Below are positions 49,641 through 56,976 of a DNA stretch of 64,000 nucleotides, piece by piece. The position numbers and the translations under genes are program-made. Origin of the DNA: an uncultured Clostridia bacterium (GTDB lineage Bacteria > Bacillota > Clostridia > Christensenellales > UBA1242). The notes under the pieces are model-generated. The model was not told the origin of the DNA. It searched no databases and saw only the letters and a program-made list of their open reading frames with translations. The stretch is taken from positions 62,001 to 126,000 of the forward strand of contig CAKVFI010000003.1 of NCBI GenBank assembly GCA_934746715.1, given 5' to 3'. The number at the start of each line of letters is the position of its first letter. Within the stretch, counting starts at the first letter, position 1.

Positions 49641-50771
49641 ATGGCAAACAAAGATTATTATGCAACCCTTGGGGTAAGCAAATCTGCCAGTGATGACGAA
49701 ATCAAGTCGGCTTACCGTCAACTTGCAAAAAAGTATCACCCAGATTTAAACAAAGCCCCAGAAGCAGCAGAAAAATTTAAAGAAATAAACGAAGCATATT
49801 CTGTTTTGGGCGACAAGCAAAAACGTGCCAACTACGACCAATTTGGTTCAGCAGACGGCGCGCAAGGTTTTGGCGGCAATGGTGGTTTTTCAGGCTTTGG
49901 TGGCGGCGATGGCTCTGGCTTTGGCGGTTTTGAAGATATTTTCAACATTTTTTCAAACTTTGGTGGTCGTGGCGGAGCAAGGCAAATGCAGGAAGAAGGC
50001 GAAGACATTGAAACCAGTCTCACTTTAACATTTACCGAAGCTGTTTTTGGTTGTGAAAAGGAAATTCTCATTAACCGCAAAGAGCGTTGTGCAGATTGCG
50101 GCGGCACAGGCGCTAAAACAGCAAGCGACTATGTAACTTGCCCAGAATGTAATGGTGCTGGCAGGGTAACCTACACTCAACAAACATTGTTTGGCATGAC
50201 TCGCACAACTGGTGTTTGCCGCACTTGTGGTGGCAAGGGCAAAGTGGTTAAAGATAAATGCCCAACTTGCAAGGGTAGTGGGCTTAAAACTGTTCAAACA
50301 AAAATAAAGGTTAAAATTCCAGCTGGCATTGACAATGAGCAAACAATTCGTTTAAACGGCGAAGGCCATCAAACTGCGTCAAATCAGGGCGTTCCAGGCG
50401 ATTTGCGTATTGCAATCAAAGTGCTTGCTCACCCATTGCTTGTGCGCAAAGGGTTTGACCTATATGTTGATGTTTACGCTCCAATCACAACCTTGCTTTT
50501 GGGTGGCAAAGTTGATGTTCCAACACCAAAAGGCACAACAACAATTGATGTTGCACCACTCACACAATCCAACACAAAGTACACACTCAAAGGCAAAGGT
50601 GTAAAATATCTTAAAGGTGTTGGCAGCGGCGACATTATTGTAACCCTTAAAGGCGAAATGCCAAAAGACCTTGACCGCAGTCAAACAAAAGCACTCAAAG
50701 AGTGGGCAGAGAATATAAGCGACAAGGCTTATCCAAAAACCAATAATTACAAGAAAAAACTAGGTGACTAG
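49641..50771 (+). CDS. dnaJ: Chaperone DnaJ (Hsp40)
   Basis: A 376-residue type I DnaJ. J domain with HPD (KKYHPDLNK, about residue 33), a Gly/Phe region (GFGGNGGFSGFGGG), and a zinc domain with four CxxCxGxG motifs (CADCGGTG, CPECNGAG, CRTCGGKG, CPTCKGSG), then the C-terminal substrate domains. It delivers clients to DnaK and stimulates its ATPase. An AAAAGGA site precedes the ATG. It is the last gene of the operon; the stop codon lies inside the terminator stem. Confidence 0.97.
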   Translation: MANKDYYATLGVSKSASDDEIKSAYRQLAKKYHPDLNKAPEAAEKFKEINEAYSVLGDKQKRANYDQFGSADGAQGFGGNGGFSGFGGGDGSGFGGFEDIFNIFSNFGGRGGARQMQEEGEDIETSLTLTFTEAVFGCEKEILINRKERCADCGGTGAKTASDYVTCPECNGAGRVTYTQQTLFGMTRTTGVCRTCGGKGKVVKDKCPTCKGSGLKTVQTKIKVKIPAGIDNEQTIRLNGEGHQTASNQGVPGDLRIAIKVLAHPLLVRKGFDLYVDVYAPITTLLLGGKVDVPTPKGTTTIDVAPLTQSNTKYTLKGKGVKYLKGVGSGDIIVTLKGEMPKDLDRSQTKALKEWAENISDKAYPKTNNYKKKLGD

Positions 50772-50784
50772 TTTTTTCTTTTTT
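50752..50784 (+). terminator. Terminator of the heat-shock operon
   Basis: AAAAACTAG/CTAGTTTTT stem followed by a T-rich tail; it overlaps the dnaJ stop codon. Confidence 0.8.
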
Positions 50785-50998
50785 GTCGCACAAACATGGC
50801 AATGTGTGTTTAATAAAAACTTTTAACTAAATAAAGAGATTAAGCATGCACTTTAAGTTTAATTTTGCTTTATTTGATGTAATAAATGCACTTTTTAAAA
50901 AGCAATTTAAGTATGGGGCGCAAAATCTTTGGCGCTTTCCAGCAATATATTTTCATATAATATATTTATTAAACACCTTAACAAATTGTTAAAATTGG
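50785..50998. other. Intergenic region after dnaJ
   Basis: About 210 AT-rich bases without a gene or clear element before the repeat block downstream of rpmB. Confidence 0.5.
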
Positions 50999-51285
50999 CA
51001 AGAAAAAAGTTTGAGATATACACTCAAACTTATTTGCTTTCTTTTTTCATTATTTGCTAATGCTCATAAATTCGCTATTAGGAAACTAAAAAAAGAAAGA
51101 CTATTTGCTTTCTTTTACAAAGTTTGTTGGCACTCGTAAACTCGTTGCCAAGCAACAAAAGAAAATTATTTAAATTTCTATTTAGTCGAAAATGCTCGTA
51201 CCTTGCATTTATCGACAAAAAAAAGAAAGACTATTTGCTTTCTTTTTTCATTGTTTGTTGAAACTCGCTTTGCTCGTAACAGAAA
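50999..51285 (-). repeat. Stacked copies of the rpmB 3' end and terminator
   Basis: 50999-51051 is an exact 53-base copy of the rpmB 3' end with terminator (51286-51338). Two further partial copies, about 51089-51117 and 51215-51257, keep the last codons (KESK plus stop) but have a different stem (GAAAG/CTTTC) with T runs. Between them lie hairpins of about 25 bases, such as TTGGCA/TGCCAA (51126-51152), with CTCG in the loop. Confidence 0.85.
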
Positions 51286-51288
51286 CAA

Positions 51289-51319
51289 GAAAAAAGTTTG
51301 AGATATACACTCAAACTTA
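51289..51319 (-). terminator. Native terminator of rpmB
   Basis: Minus strand AAGTTTGAG/CTCAAACTT stem followed by TTTTTC; it begins at the stop codon. Confidence 0.8.
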
Positions 51320-51502
51320 TTTGCTTTCTTTTTTCATTGTTTTCAAACAACTAGCACAGATGTTCTTTTTGCCTTTTTTACCATCTAACTCTACATCAAC
51401 TTTTTGTATATTAGCATCAAAAGTTCTTTTTGTGTGACGCATGCTATGGCTAACATTGTTACCAGAAGAGCGACCTTTACCACATACTTCGCAAACTTTC
51501 AT
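51317..51502 (-). CDS. rpmB: 50S ribosomal protein L28
   Basis: A 61-residue L28 of the zinc-binding (C+) type: CEVCGKG at the N-terminus and CASC near residue 49 form the two cysteine pairs; SHSMRHTKRTF is the conserved core. A strong GGAGGT precedes the ATG. It is divergent from the asp23-fakA pair, as in Bacillus (rpmB/yloU/yloV). Its last codons and terminator are repeated several times downstream, which is unusual. No zinc-independent paralogue is in this window. Confidence 0.95.
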   Translation of the reverse strand: MKVCEVCGKGRSSGNNVSHSMRHTKRTFDANIQKVDVELDGKKGKKNICASCLKTMKKESK

Positions 51503-51832
51503 TTGTTACCTCCGTATAAATTTCAATTACTAGCCTATAATAACACACCACAAACAAAAATGCAAGTGTTTTTAACAAAAATACATTTGATTTTAAATGA
51601 TTTTAAAAATTTGCAGTGTTAAAAGGTTTTGGCAAAATTGCCAAAGTTGTTGTTAAATATTAACTTAAAGCACAAGGGCATATAATATAGGCATATGTTT
51701 AATATTTAATTATGTGAGCAAACTAACATTGATTAAACAAAATAAATGTTAACAAACCATTGGCAATAATTGGAAAAAAGTAAATGGAATTTTAAAATGT
51801 CAAACAATTTTGGCAAAATTGTCAAAATTTGA

Positions 51833-51861
51833 TTGCAAAATTTTTAATAGTATTGTATACT
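51833..51861 (+). promoter_or_regulatory. Promoter of the asp23-fakA operon
   Basis: TTGCAA (51833-51838), 17-base spacer, TATACT (51856-51861). Confidence 0.65.
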
Positions 51862-51878
51862 TAACTACGGAGAGTGTA

Positions 51879-52226
51879 ATGAAACTTACTACGTTTAATA
51901 CATTTGGCAAAATCAGCATCAGCAAACTCGCAATCAGTAAGGTTGCTGCTGTTTCTGTTTTAGAATGCGTTGGCGTTGTGGGTTTGGTTTCTCAACGTAG
52001 TTTTTTTAAGGGAAATGTATTAACAACAGCTCACAAGGGTGTTGTTGTAACCAATATTCAAAATGATAGTATGATTATCGATGTCTATGTGATTATGAAA
52101 CACTGCGGCGTTTCTGCAAGTGCAGTGGCTTCATCAATCAAACAAAGCGTCAAGTATTCAGTGGAAAGGTTCTCCGGGATGCTGGTGAAAAGCGTTGTTG
52201 TTCATATCGTAGACGTTCGTGTATAG
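51879..52226 (+). CDS. Asp23/Gls24 family envelope stress-like protein (YloU)
   Basis: A 115-residue DUF322/Asp23 protein: ISISKLAISKVAAVSVLECVGVVGL, ending with the family's C-terminal SMIIDVYVIMKHCGVSASAV and VKSVVVHIVDVRV. The family includes Asp23 of staphylococci, linked to envelope stress, and YloU, whose gene sits before yloV (fakA) in Bacillus as it does here. The start at 51879 follows GGAGAG at good spacing; the longer frame would include the promoter. The fakA start follows 12 bases after the stop, so the two are one operon. Confidence 0.85.
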   Translation: MKLTTFNTFGKISISKLAISKVAAVSVLECVGVVGLVSQRSFFKGNVLTTAHKGVVVTNIQNDSMIIDVYVIMKHCGVSASAVASSIKQSVKYSVERFSGMLVKSVVVHIVDVRV

Positions 52227-52238
52227 GAGTAATTTTTA

Positions 52239-53873
52239 ATGAACAAAACAATAAATGGTTCCGGCTTAAGGAAGATGTTTGCAACGGCATTTTCTTTGGT
52301 GGAAGAAAATAGAGAAGGTATAGACGCACTTAACGTTTTTCCAGTGCCAGATGGCGACACAGGCACAAACATGAGTTTGACACTCAAAAGTGCAGCAACA
52401 GAAATGAATAATTGCGAAAGCAACACAATCGAAGCAATTTGTGTGGCTTTCAACCGTGGTGCTCTTAAAGGTGCCAGGGGTAATAGCGGTGTTATCACTT
52501 CTCAAATCATCAAAGGTATGTGTTCAGCATTGATGTCTTGCGAAAATGAAATAGACATCAAAACTTTTGCGCGTGCAATACAATCTGGTGCTGAAATGGC
52601 TTACAAGGCTGTTACTGTTCCAAAAGAAGGCACAATCTTAACTGTAATCAAAGCAATGGCAGAAAAATCAAAGCAAGCAGCAAAAACAAACAAGTGTTTT
52701 GAAGATTTTTTAAATGAAATCATTGCTCATGGTGAAGCAACCCTTCAAATGACACCTGATATGCTTCCTGTGCTTAAAAAAGCAGGAGTTGTTGATGCTG
52801 GTGGCCGTGGTTTGATGTTCATTTTCAGTGGCTTTTACAAGGCTTTAACTGGCGAATGTGCAGAAGTTGAATTTGTTGACAATGTTGAAAAAGATGTTAC
52901 CAGTGAAGAAATGCATGTGGCTTACAAATCACTTGCTGATATAAAATTTGCTTATTGCACAGAATTTTTCATCACAAACATTTTTGAAAAAACAACCGAC
53001 GCAGATATCAACACTTTGCGTTCTCGTTTGATGGAATTGGGTGATAGTGTGCTTTGTATTGGTGATTTGCAACTTATCAAAGTTCATGTTCACACAAATG
53101 AACCAAACAGAGCGTTGGGTTACGCGCTTCAACTTGGCGAACTTAATGGCGTTAAAATTGAAAACATGCTTGAACAAAATCGCCAACTTCGCAAACAGGC
53201 AGAAAAAGCACCATTAAAAGAATACGGCATGATTGCTGTTGCTGCTGGCGATGGTTTAAGTGGTGTGTTTAAAGATATTGATGTTGATTATATCATCAGC
53301 GGTGGTCAAACAATGAACCCAAGCGCAAATGATATTGCAACAGCGGCAGACCAAGTTAATGCAAAAAATATTTTCGTGTTCCCAAACAACAAAAATATTA
53401 TTATGTCTGCAAATCAAGCAAATGACATTACAGACAAAAATTTGATTGTTATCCCAACTCGCAGCATTCCAGAAGGAGTTAGCGCAGTTGTGGCATTTGA
53501 TTCACAAGCAAGCATTGATGAAAATATTGAAAATATGAAATCTGCAATTGAATCTGTTTCATCTGGTTCAGTTACTTATGCAGTGCGCACAACAAATGTT
53601 GATGGCCTTGATGTTACTGTTGGCGACATAATGGGGTTGGACAATCATTCCGTGCTTACAATCGGCAAAAATGTGGCAGACACAACAATCGATTTAGTTG
53701 GCAAAATCGTTAACGAAAATTCAAGTAATATAACACTTTTTTATGGCGATGGCGTAACAGAAGAAGACGCAATGAATATGCAATCTCGTTTGGAAGAAAT
53801 TTTCCCAGAACAAGATGTTTCAGTCATATTTGGTGGTCAACCTGTTTATTATTACATTGTTTCGGTTGAATAG
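52239..53873 (+). CDS. fakA: Fatty acid kinase FakA (DAK2/YloV)
   Basis: A 544-residue protein with an N-terminal DhaL-type kinase domain (VFPVPDGDTGTNMSLT, GARGNSGVI, VDAGGRG) and a C-terminal DegV-related domain. FakA phosphorylates a fatty acid held by FakB to acyl phosphate, the substrate of PlsY or PlsX. A DegV/FakB candidate (8716) and PlsY (33727) in the same window make the route plausible. TAGGAG precedes the ATG. The domain order and length match Staphylococcus FakA. Confidence 0.93.
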   Translation: MNKTINGSGLRKMFATAFSLVEENREGIDALNVFPVPDGDTGTNMSLTLKSAATEMNNCESNTIEAICVAFNRGALKGARGNSGVITSQIIKGMCSALMSCENEIDIKTFARAIQSGAEMAYKAVTVPKEGTILTVIKAMAEKSKQAAKTNKCFEDFLNEIIAHGEATLQMTPDMLPVLKKAGVVDAGGRGLMFIFSGFYKALTGECAEVEFVDNVEKDVTSEEMHVAYKSLADIKFAYCTEFFITNIFEKTTDADINTLRSRLMELGDSVLCIGDLQLIKVHVHTNEPNRALGYALQLGELNGVKIENMLEQNRQLRKQAEKAPLKEYGMIAVAAGDGLSGVFKDIDVDYIISGGQTMNPSANDIATAADQVNAKNIFVFPNNKNIIMSANQANDITDKNLIVIPTRSIPEGVSAVVAFDSQASIDENIENMKSAIESVSSGSVTYAVRTTNVDGLDVTVGDIMGLDNHSVLTIGKNVADTTIDLVGKIVNENSSNITLFYGDGVTEEDAMNMQSRLEEIFPEQDVSVIFGGQPVYYYIVSVE

Positions 53874-53889
53874 ATATTGTATTTTATAT

Positions 53890-53921
53890 TAAAAAGGGCA
53901 CAATATGTTGTGTCTTTTTTA
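53890..53921 (+). terminator. Terminator of asp23-fakA
   Basis: GGCACAA/TTGTGTC stem (one wobble) flanked by A run and TTTTTT. Confidence 0.75.
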
Positions 53922-54157
53922 TTGCTGATAAAATGCAATACAATGCATTAAAAAAATTGTTTTCTTTTTAAGATGATTATTTTGTAAAATTTAAATTGAT
54001 AAAATGGTTATTGTTTTTAACTCACTTTTATTTAAACCGAAGATGTTTTTTAAGAGTGGCTACTGGCAAATATGCTCTTAAACTTTTTTTGTAATGTATT
54101 TTATAAATTTATTTAGGGCATACTATTTGAGTAGAATAACTACAAAAAGGAGATAGT

Positions 54158-54382
54158 ATGTTCGGCAAAAAGAAAAAGGAAAATTGTTTCAAAAGCGAAA
54201 AAGCATGCTCAAATTGCTCAAACGAAAAAGCAACAGAAATGAAAAGCAGTGGGGCAAAAGCGTGTTCAAATTGCGTTGGCAAGGATAAAGTTGCTCCACA
54301 CCCAACAAAATCTTGCAGCAATTGTGGCGGCAAAACAGAAAAATCTTGTTCTGGCACAAAAACAACCAAAAACAGCAAATAA
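54158..54382 (+). CDS. Small cysteine-rich protein with three CSNC motifs
   Basis: A 74-residue, Lys/Ser-rich soluble protein with eight cysteines. CSNC occurs at residues 17-20, 36-39 and 53-56, each preceded by Ala or Ser after Lys-Ala or Lys-Ser; C10 and C64 flank them. There is no signal peptide. The pairs resemble zinc or iron-sulfur ligands, or a substrate for a peptide-modifying enzyme; no such enzyme is adjacent. AAAAGGAG precedes the ATG and a strong terminator follows, so this is a genuine monocistronic gene. I do not recognise the family. Confidence 0.75.
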   Translation: MFGKKKKENCFKSEKACSNCSNEKATEMKSSGAKACSNCVGKDKVAPHPTKSCSNCGGKTEKSCSGTKTTKNSK

Positions 54383-54389
54383 ACAAAAC

Positions 54390-54420
54390 AAAAAGGAGCA
54401 AAAACATTGCTCCTTTTTAA
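54390..54420 (+). terminator. Terminator of the CSNC-repeat gene
   Basis: AAAAAGGAGCAA/TTGCTCCTTTTT twelve-pair stem. Confidence 0.85.
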
Positions 54421-54506
54421 ATTTTAGCTTTTTACTATTAAATAAACGCGCTAAAAATATAAAATACAAAAAATATCAATTTTTTTTGAAAAGTTTAAAA
54501 AAATTG

Positions 54507-54535
54507 TTGACATAAAATTCTCATTGTGTTATATT
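54507..54535 (+). promoter_or_regulatory. Promoter of the Val-Gly tRNA pair
   Basis: TTGACA (54507-54512), 17-base spacer, TATATT (54530-54535). Confidence 0.8.
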
Positions 54536-54556
54536 TATAACGTTGCAATCGCATAT

Positions 54557-54632
54557 GGGAGATTAGCGCAGTTGGTAGAGTACCTGCCTTACAAGCAGAG
54601 GGTCACAGGTTCGAGTCCTGTATCTCCCACCA
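54557..54632 (+). tRNA. tRNA-Val (anticodon TAC)
   Basis: Acceptor GGGAGAT/ATCTCCC, anticodon stem CTGC/GCAG with loop CTTACAA (outermost stem pair C-A mismatched), T-loop GGTTCGAGTCC, discriminator A, encoded CCA. Confidence 0.95.
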
Positions 54633-54648
54633 TACGATTGCATTTTAT

Positions 54649-54723
54649 GCGGGAGTGGCTCAGTGGTAGAGCGTTGCCTTGCCAAGGCAAATGTCGCGAG
54701 TTCGAATCTCGTCTTCCGCTCCA
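54649..54723 (+). tRNA. tRNA-Gly (anticodon GCC)
   Basis: Anticodon stem TTGCC/GGCAA with loop TTGCCAA, T-loop AGTTCGAATCT, discriminator T, encoded CCA; acceptor GCGGGAG pairs with CTTCCGC using a wobble. It complements the TCC isoacceptor at 10667. Confidence 0.95.
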
Positions 54724-54728
54724 TAAAA

Positions 54729-54758
54729 TAAGACCTGTTCTATTCAGGTCTTTTTTTG
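54729..54758 (+). terminator. Terminator of the Val-Gly tRNA pair
   Basis: AAGACCTG/CAGGTCTT stem followed by TTTTTG. Confidence 0.85.
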
Positions 54759-54796
54759 TTTTTGTAATGTTATTTTAATTGCGTGATATTATATAT

Positions 54797-54826
54797 TTGA
54801 CTTTTTATGGTCATATAATATATAAT
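54797..54826 (+). promoter_or_regulatory. Promoter of cysS
   Basis: TTGACT (54797-54802), 18-base spacer, TATAAT (54821-54826). No T-box leader fits in the short space to the ATG. Confidence 0.65.
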
Positions 54827-54859
54827 AAATATACTAATTTTTAGCATATAAGAGGAATT

Positions 54860-56278
54860 ATGAAATTATACAATTCAACATCAAGGCAAATTGAAGATTT
54901 TGTGCCATACAGCGAAAAACAAGTTACCATGTACACATGTGGTCCAACAGTTTATCACTTTGCGCACATTGGCAATTTGCGCTCATATATAATGGAAGAT
55001 GTGCTTGAAAAAGCGCTTGACTACCTTGGTTATAATGTAAAACGTGCAATGAATATCACAGATGTCGGGCATTTGTCAGGCGACAGCGATAATGGCGAAG
55101 ATAAAATGCTTATCGGCGCAGAGCGTGAACACAAGTCCGTTATGGATATAGCAAAAGAGTATACCGATGCGTTTAAAGCGGACTTTGCAAGTTTAAATTT
55201 GGCTTGGCCAAAATTGGTTGCTCCTGCAACTTCATGCATTGATGAATATATCAAAATTATCACTGTTTTGCTTGAAAAAGGTTATGCTTACATCAGCAAT
55301 GGCAATGTGTATTTTGACACTTCAAAATTAAAAGAATATTATCGTTTTGGCAATCAAAATCAAGACGAAATGGTTGTTGGTGCGCGTGATAGCGTAACTG
55401 AAGATGAAGGCAAACGCAATCAAAATGACTTTGTGCTTTGGTTTACAAAATCTAAATTTGAAAATCATGCATTAAAATGGGATAGCCCTTGGGGTGTTGG
55501 GTATCCTGGTTGGCATATTGAGTGTTCTGGCATATCTTACAAATTTTTGGGAGAATATCTTGATATCCATTGCGGAGGAGTTGACAATAAATTTCCACAC
55601 CATACCAACGAGATTGCTCAAACAGAAAGTTATCTTGGGCACCCATGGTGCAAATATTGGTTCCATGTTGAACATTTAAACACAAAATCTGGCAAAATGA
55701 GCAAGTCAACAGGTAACTTTTTAACATTATCCCGTTTAAACGAGCTTGGATATAGTTCAATGGTGTATAAACTCTTTTGCTTGCAATCACACTATCGCAA
55801 ACAACTTGTTTATTCAATTGAAGGGCTTGAAAGTGCAAAATCCGCTTATACAAAATTGATTAAGCGTATTTCAACATTAAATAGGCAAGATGGCAACGTA
55901 AACAATGCAGAGTTTAACAAATTTGATTTACAATTTAAACAAGCGCTTGAAAATGATTTAAACACATCTTTGGCATTGACTGCGCTTTATGATGTGCTTA
56001 AAAGTGATATAAACGACGGCACAAAAGTTGCATTGGTGTTGTCTTTTGACAAAGTGCTTGGCTTAAAATTAAATTCAGCTTTTGAACAATCAAACGAACA
56101 GCAACCACAAATTGACGAAAATTTAAAACAAACAATAGAAAAGATGATTGAAGAGCGCCGTCAAGCCAAATCAAACAAAGATTGGGCAACTGCCGACGCA
56201 ATTCGCAACAAATTGGCAGAGATGAATATTGAACTTATAGACACAAAAGAAGGCACAACGTTCAAGTTAAAAGGTTAG
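54860..56278 (+). CDS. cysS: Cysteinyl-tRNA synthetase
   Basis: A 472-residue class I synthetase charging tRNA-Cys. YTCGPTVYH holds the first zinc cysteine, AHIGNLRSY is the HIGH motif, WHIECSG holds the second zinc cysteine, HHTNE supplies zinc His/Glu, and GKMSKSTGN is the KMSKS loop. The C-terminal anticodon domain ends with IELIDTKEGTTFKLK. AAGAGGAA precedes the ATG. It is followed after six bases by a small membrane protein gene and probably shares its transcript. Confidence 0.97.
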   Translation: MKLYNSTSRQIEDFVPYSEKQVTMYTCGPTVYHFAHIGNLRSYIMEDVLEKALDYLGYNVKRAMNITDVGHLSGDSDNGEDKMLIGAEREHKSVMDIAKEYTDAFKADFASLNLAWPKLVAPATSCIDEYIKIITVLLEKGYAYISNGNVYFDTSKLKEYYRFGNQNQDEMVVGARDSVTEDEGKRNQNDFVLWFTKSKFENHALKWDSPWGVGYPGWHIECSGISYKFLGEYLDIHCGGVDNKFPHHTNEIAQTESYLGHPWCKYWFHVEHLNTKSGKMSKSTGNFLTLSRLNELGYSSMVYKLFCLQSHYRKQLVYSIEGLESAKSAYTKLIKRISTLNRQDGNVNNAEFNKFDLQFKQALENDLNTSLALTALYDVLKSDINDGTKVALVLSFDKVLGLKLNSAFEQSNEQQPQIDENLKQTIEKMIEERRQAKSNKDWATADAIRNKLAEMNIELIDTKEGTTFKLKG

Positions 56279-56284
56279 GTGTTT

Positions 56285-56800
56285 ATGAAAGATAGCAAAA
56301 AGACATTATTAATTTCAGGTATAATTTGCTTGGTTTCAGGCTTGTTTGATATTTTGGCATTATGTTTGGCAATTTTTGATATTAAACCTGACACATACAC
56401 AATTGTGATAAATTCACTTTATGTGTTTTTGTCAATAACAACGGGCATAATTTACCTTTGTGTTATGGGCAAGTCAACAGATTGGTTAGTTAAAAATCGT
56501 ATGCTGTTTGTTGTGTTGATGTTTTTAAACATCATCAACGGCTTGGTTGTTTGGCTAGTTTCATTTTGGGTGGAAATTGTTATCACAGAGCAATATCGCA
56601 TAAAACTTTTCAATCAAAACACCAACAAACCAAACGAAAATGGCGACATAACTTTGCATGACAATGATTACGAAATAACAAGCAAAGTTGATTTTATTAA
56701 ATCAGAAATAGAAAAACTTGACGAAATGAAACGCAAAAACCAAATAACAGAAGAAGAGTACGAACGTTTGCGTGAAGAAATTATCAACAAAAACTTGTAA
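56285..56800 (+). CDS. Membrane protein with C-terminal SHOCT-like motif
   Basis: A 171-residue protein with three hydrophobic segments in its first 100 residues and a cytoplasmic tail. The last 30 residues (IEKLDEMKRKNQITEEEYER) follow the SHOCT pattern, a short oligomerisation motif common at the end of small membrane proteins of unknown role. I choose the ATG at 56285, which has AGGTG five bases upstream; a GTG two codons earlier is possible. It lies six bases after cysS, suggesting translational coupling but not a shared function. Confidence 0.75.
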   Translation: MKDSKKTLLISGIICLVSGLFDILALCLAIFDIKPDTYTIVINSLYVFLSITTGIIYLCVMGKSTDWLVKNRMLFVVLMFLNIINGLVVWLVSFWVEIVITEQYRIKLFNQNTNKPNENGDITLHDNDYEITSKVDFIKSEIEKLDEMKRKNQITEEEYERLREEIINKNL

Positions 56801-56976
56801 AACAAAAAAAATATTAAGATTTTTTAACAATATTTTAGGAAAAACTTTCTACATGGAGTATTAAGTTATAAAGAGAGATATGAATTAACAAATCTTAATT
56901 TTTTTTAGCAAAAATTTAATAATTTATTAGGAAAAGTTTTTTTCGTGTTGTATTTTGTAATTGTCAAGGAGAACTA

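Noticed and set aside
50999..51338. CRISPR array downstream of rpmB
   Set aside because: The repeats are unequal, are copies of the rpmB end and include terminators; spacing is irregular.
54759..54859. T-box leader for cysS
   Set aside because: Only about 30 bases separate the promoter from the ATG; there is no room for a T-box and no specifier structure is seen.
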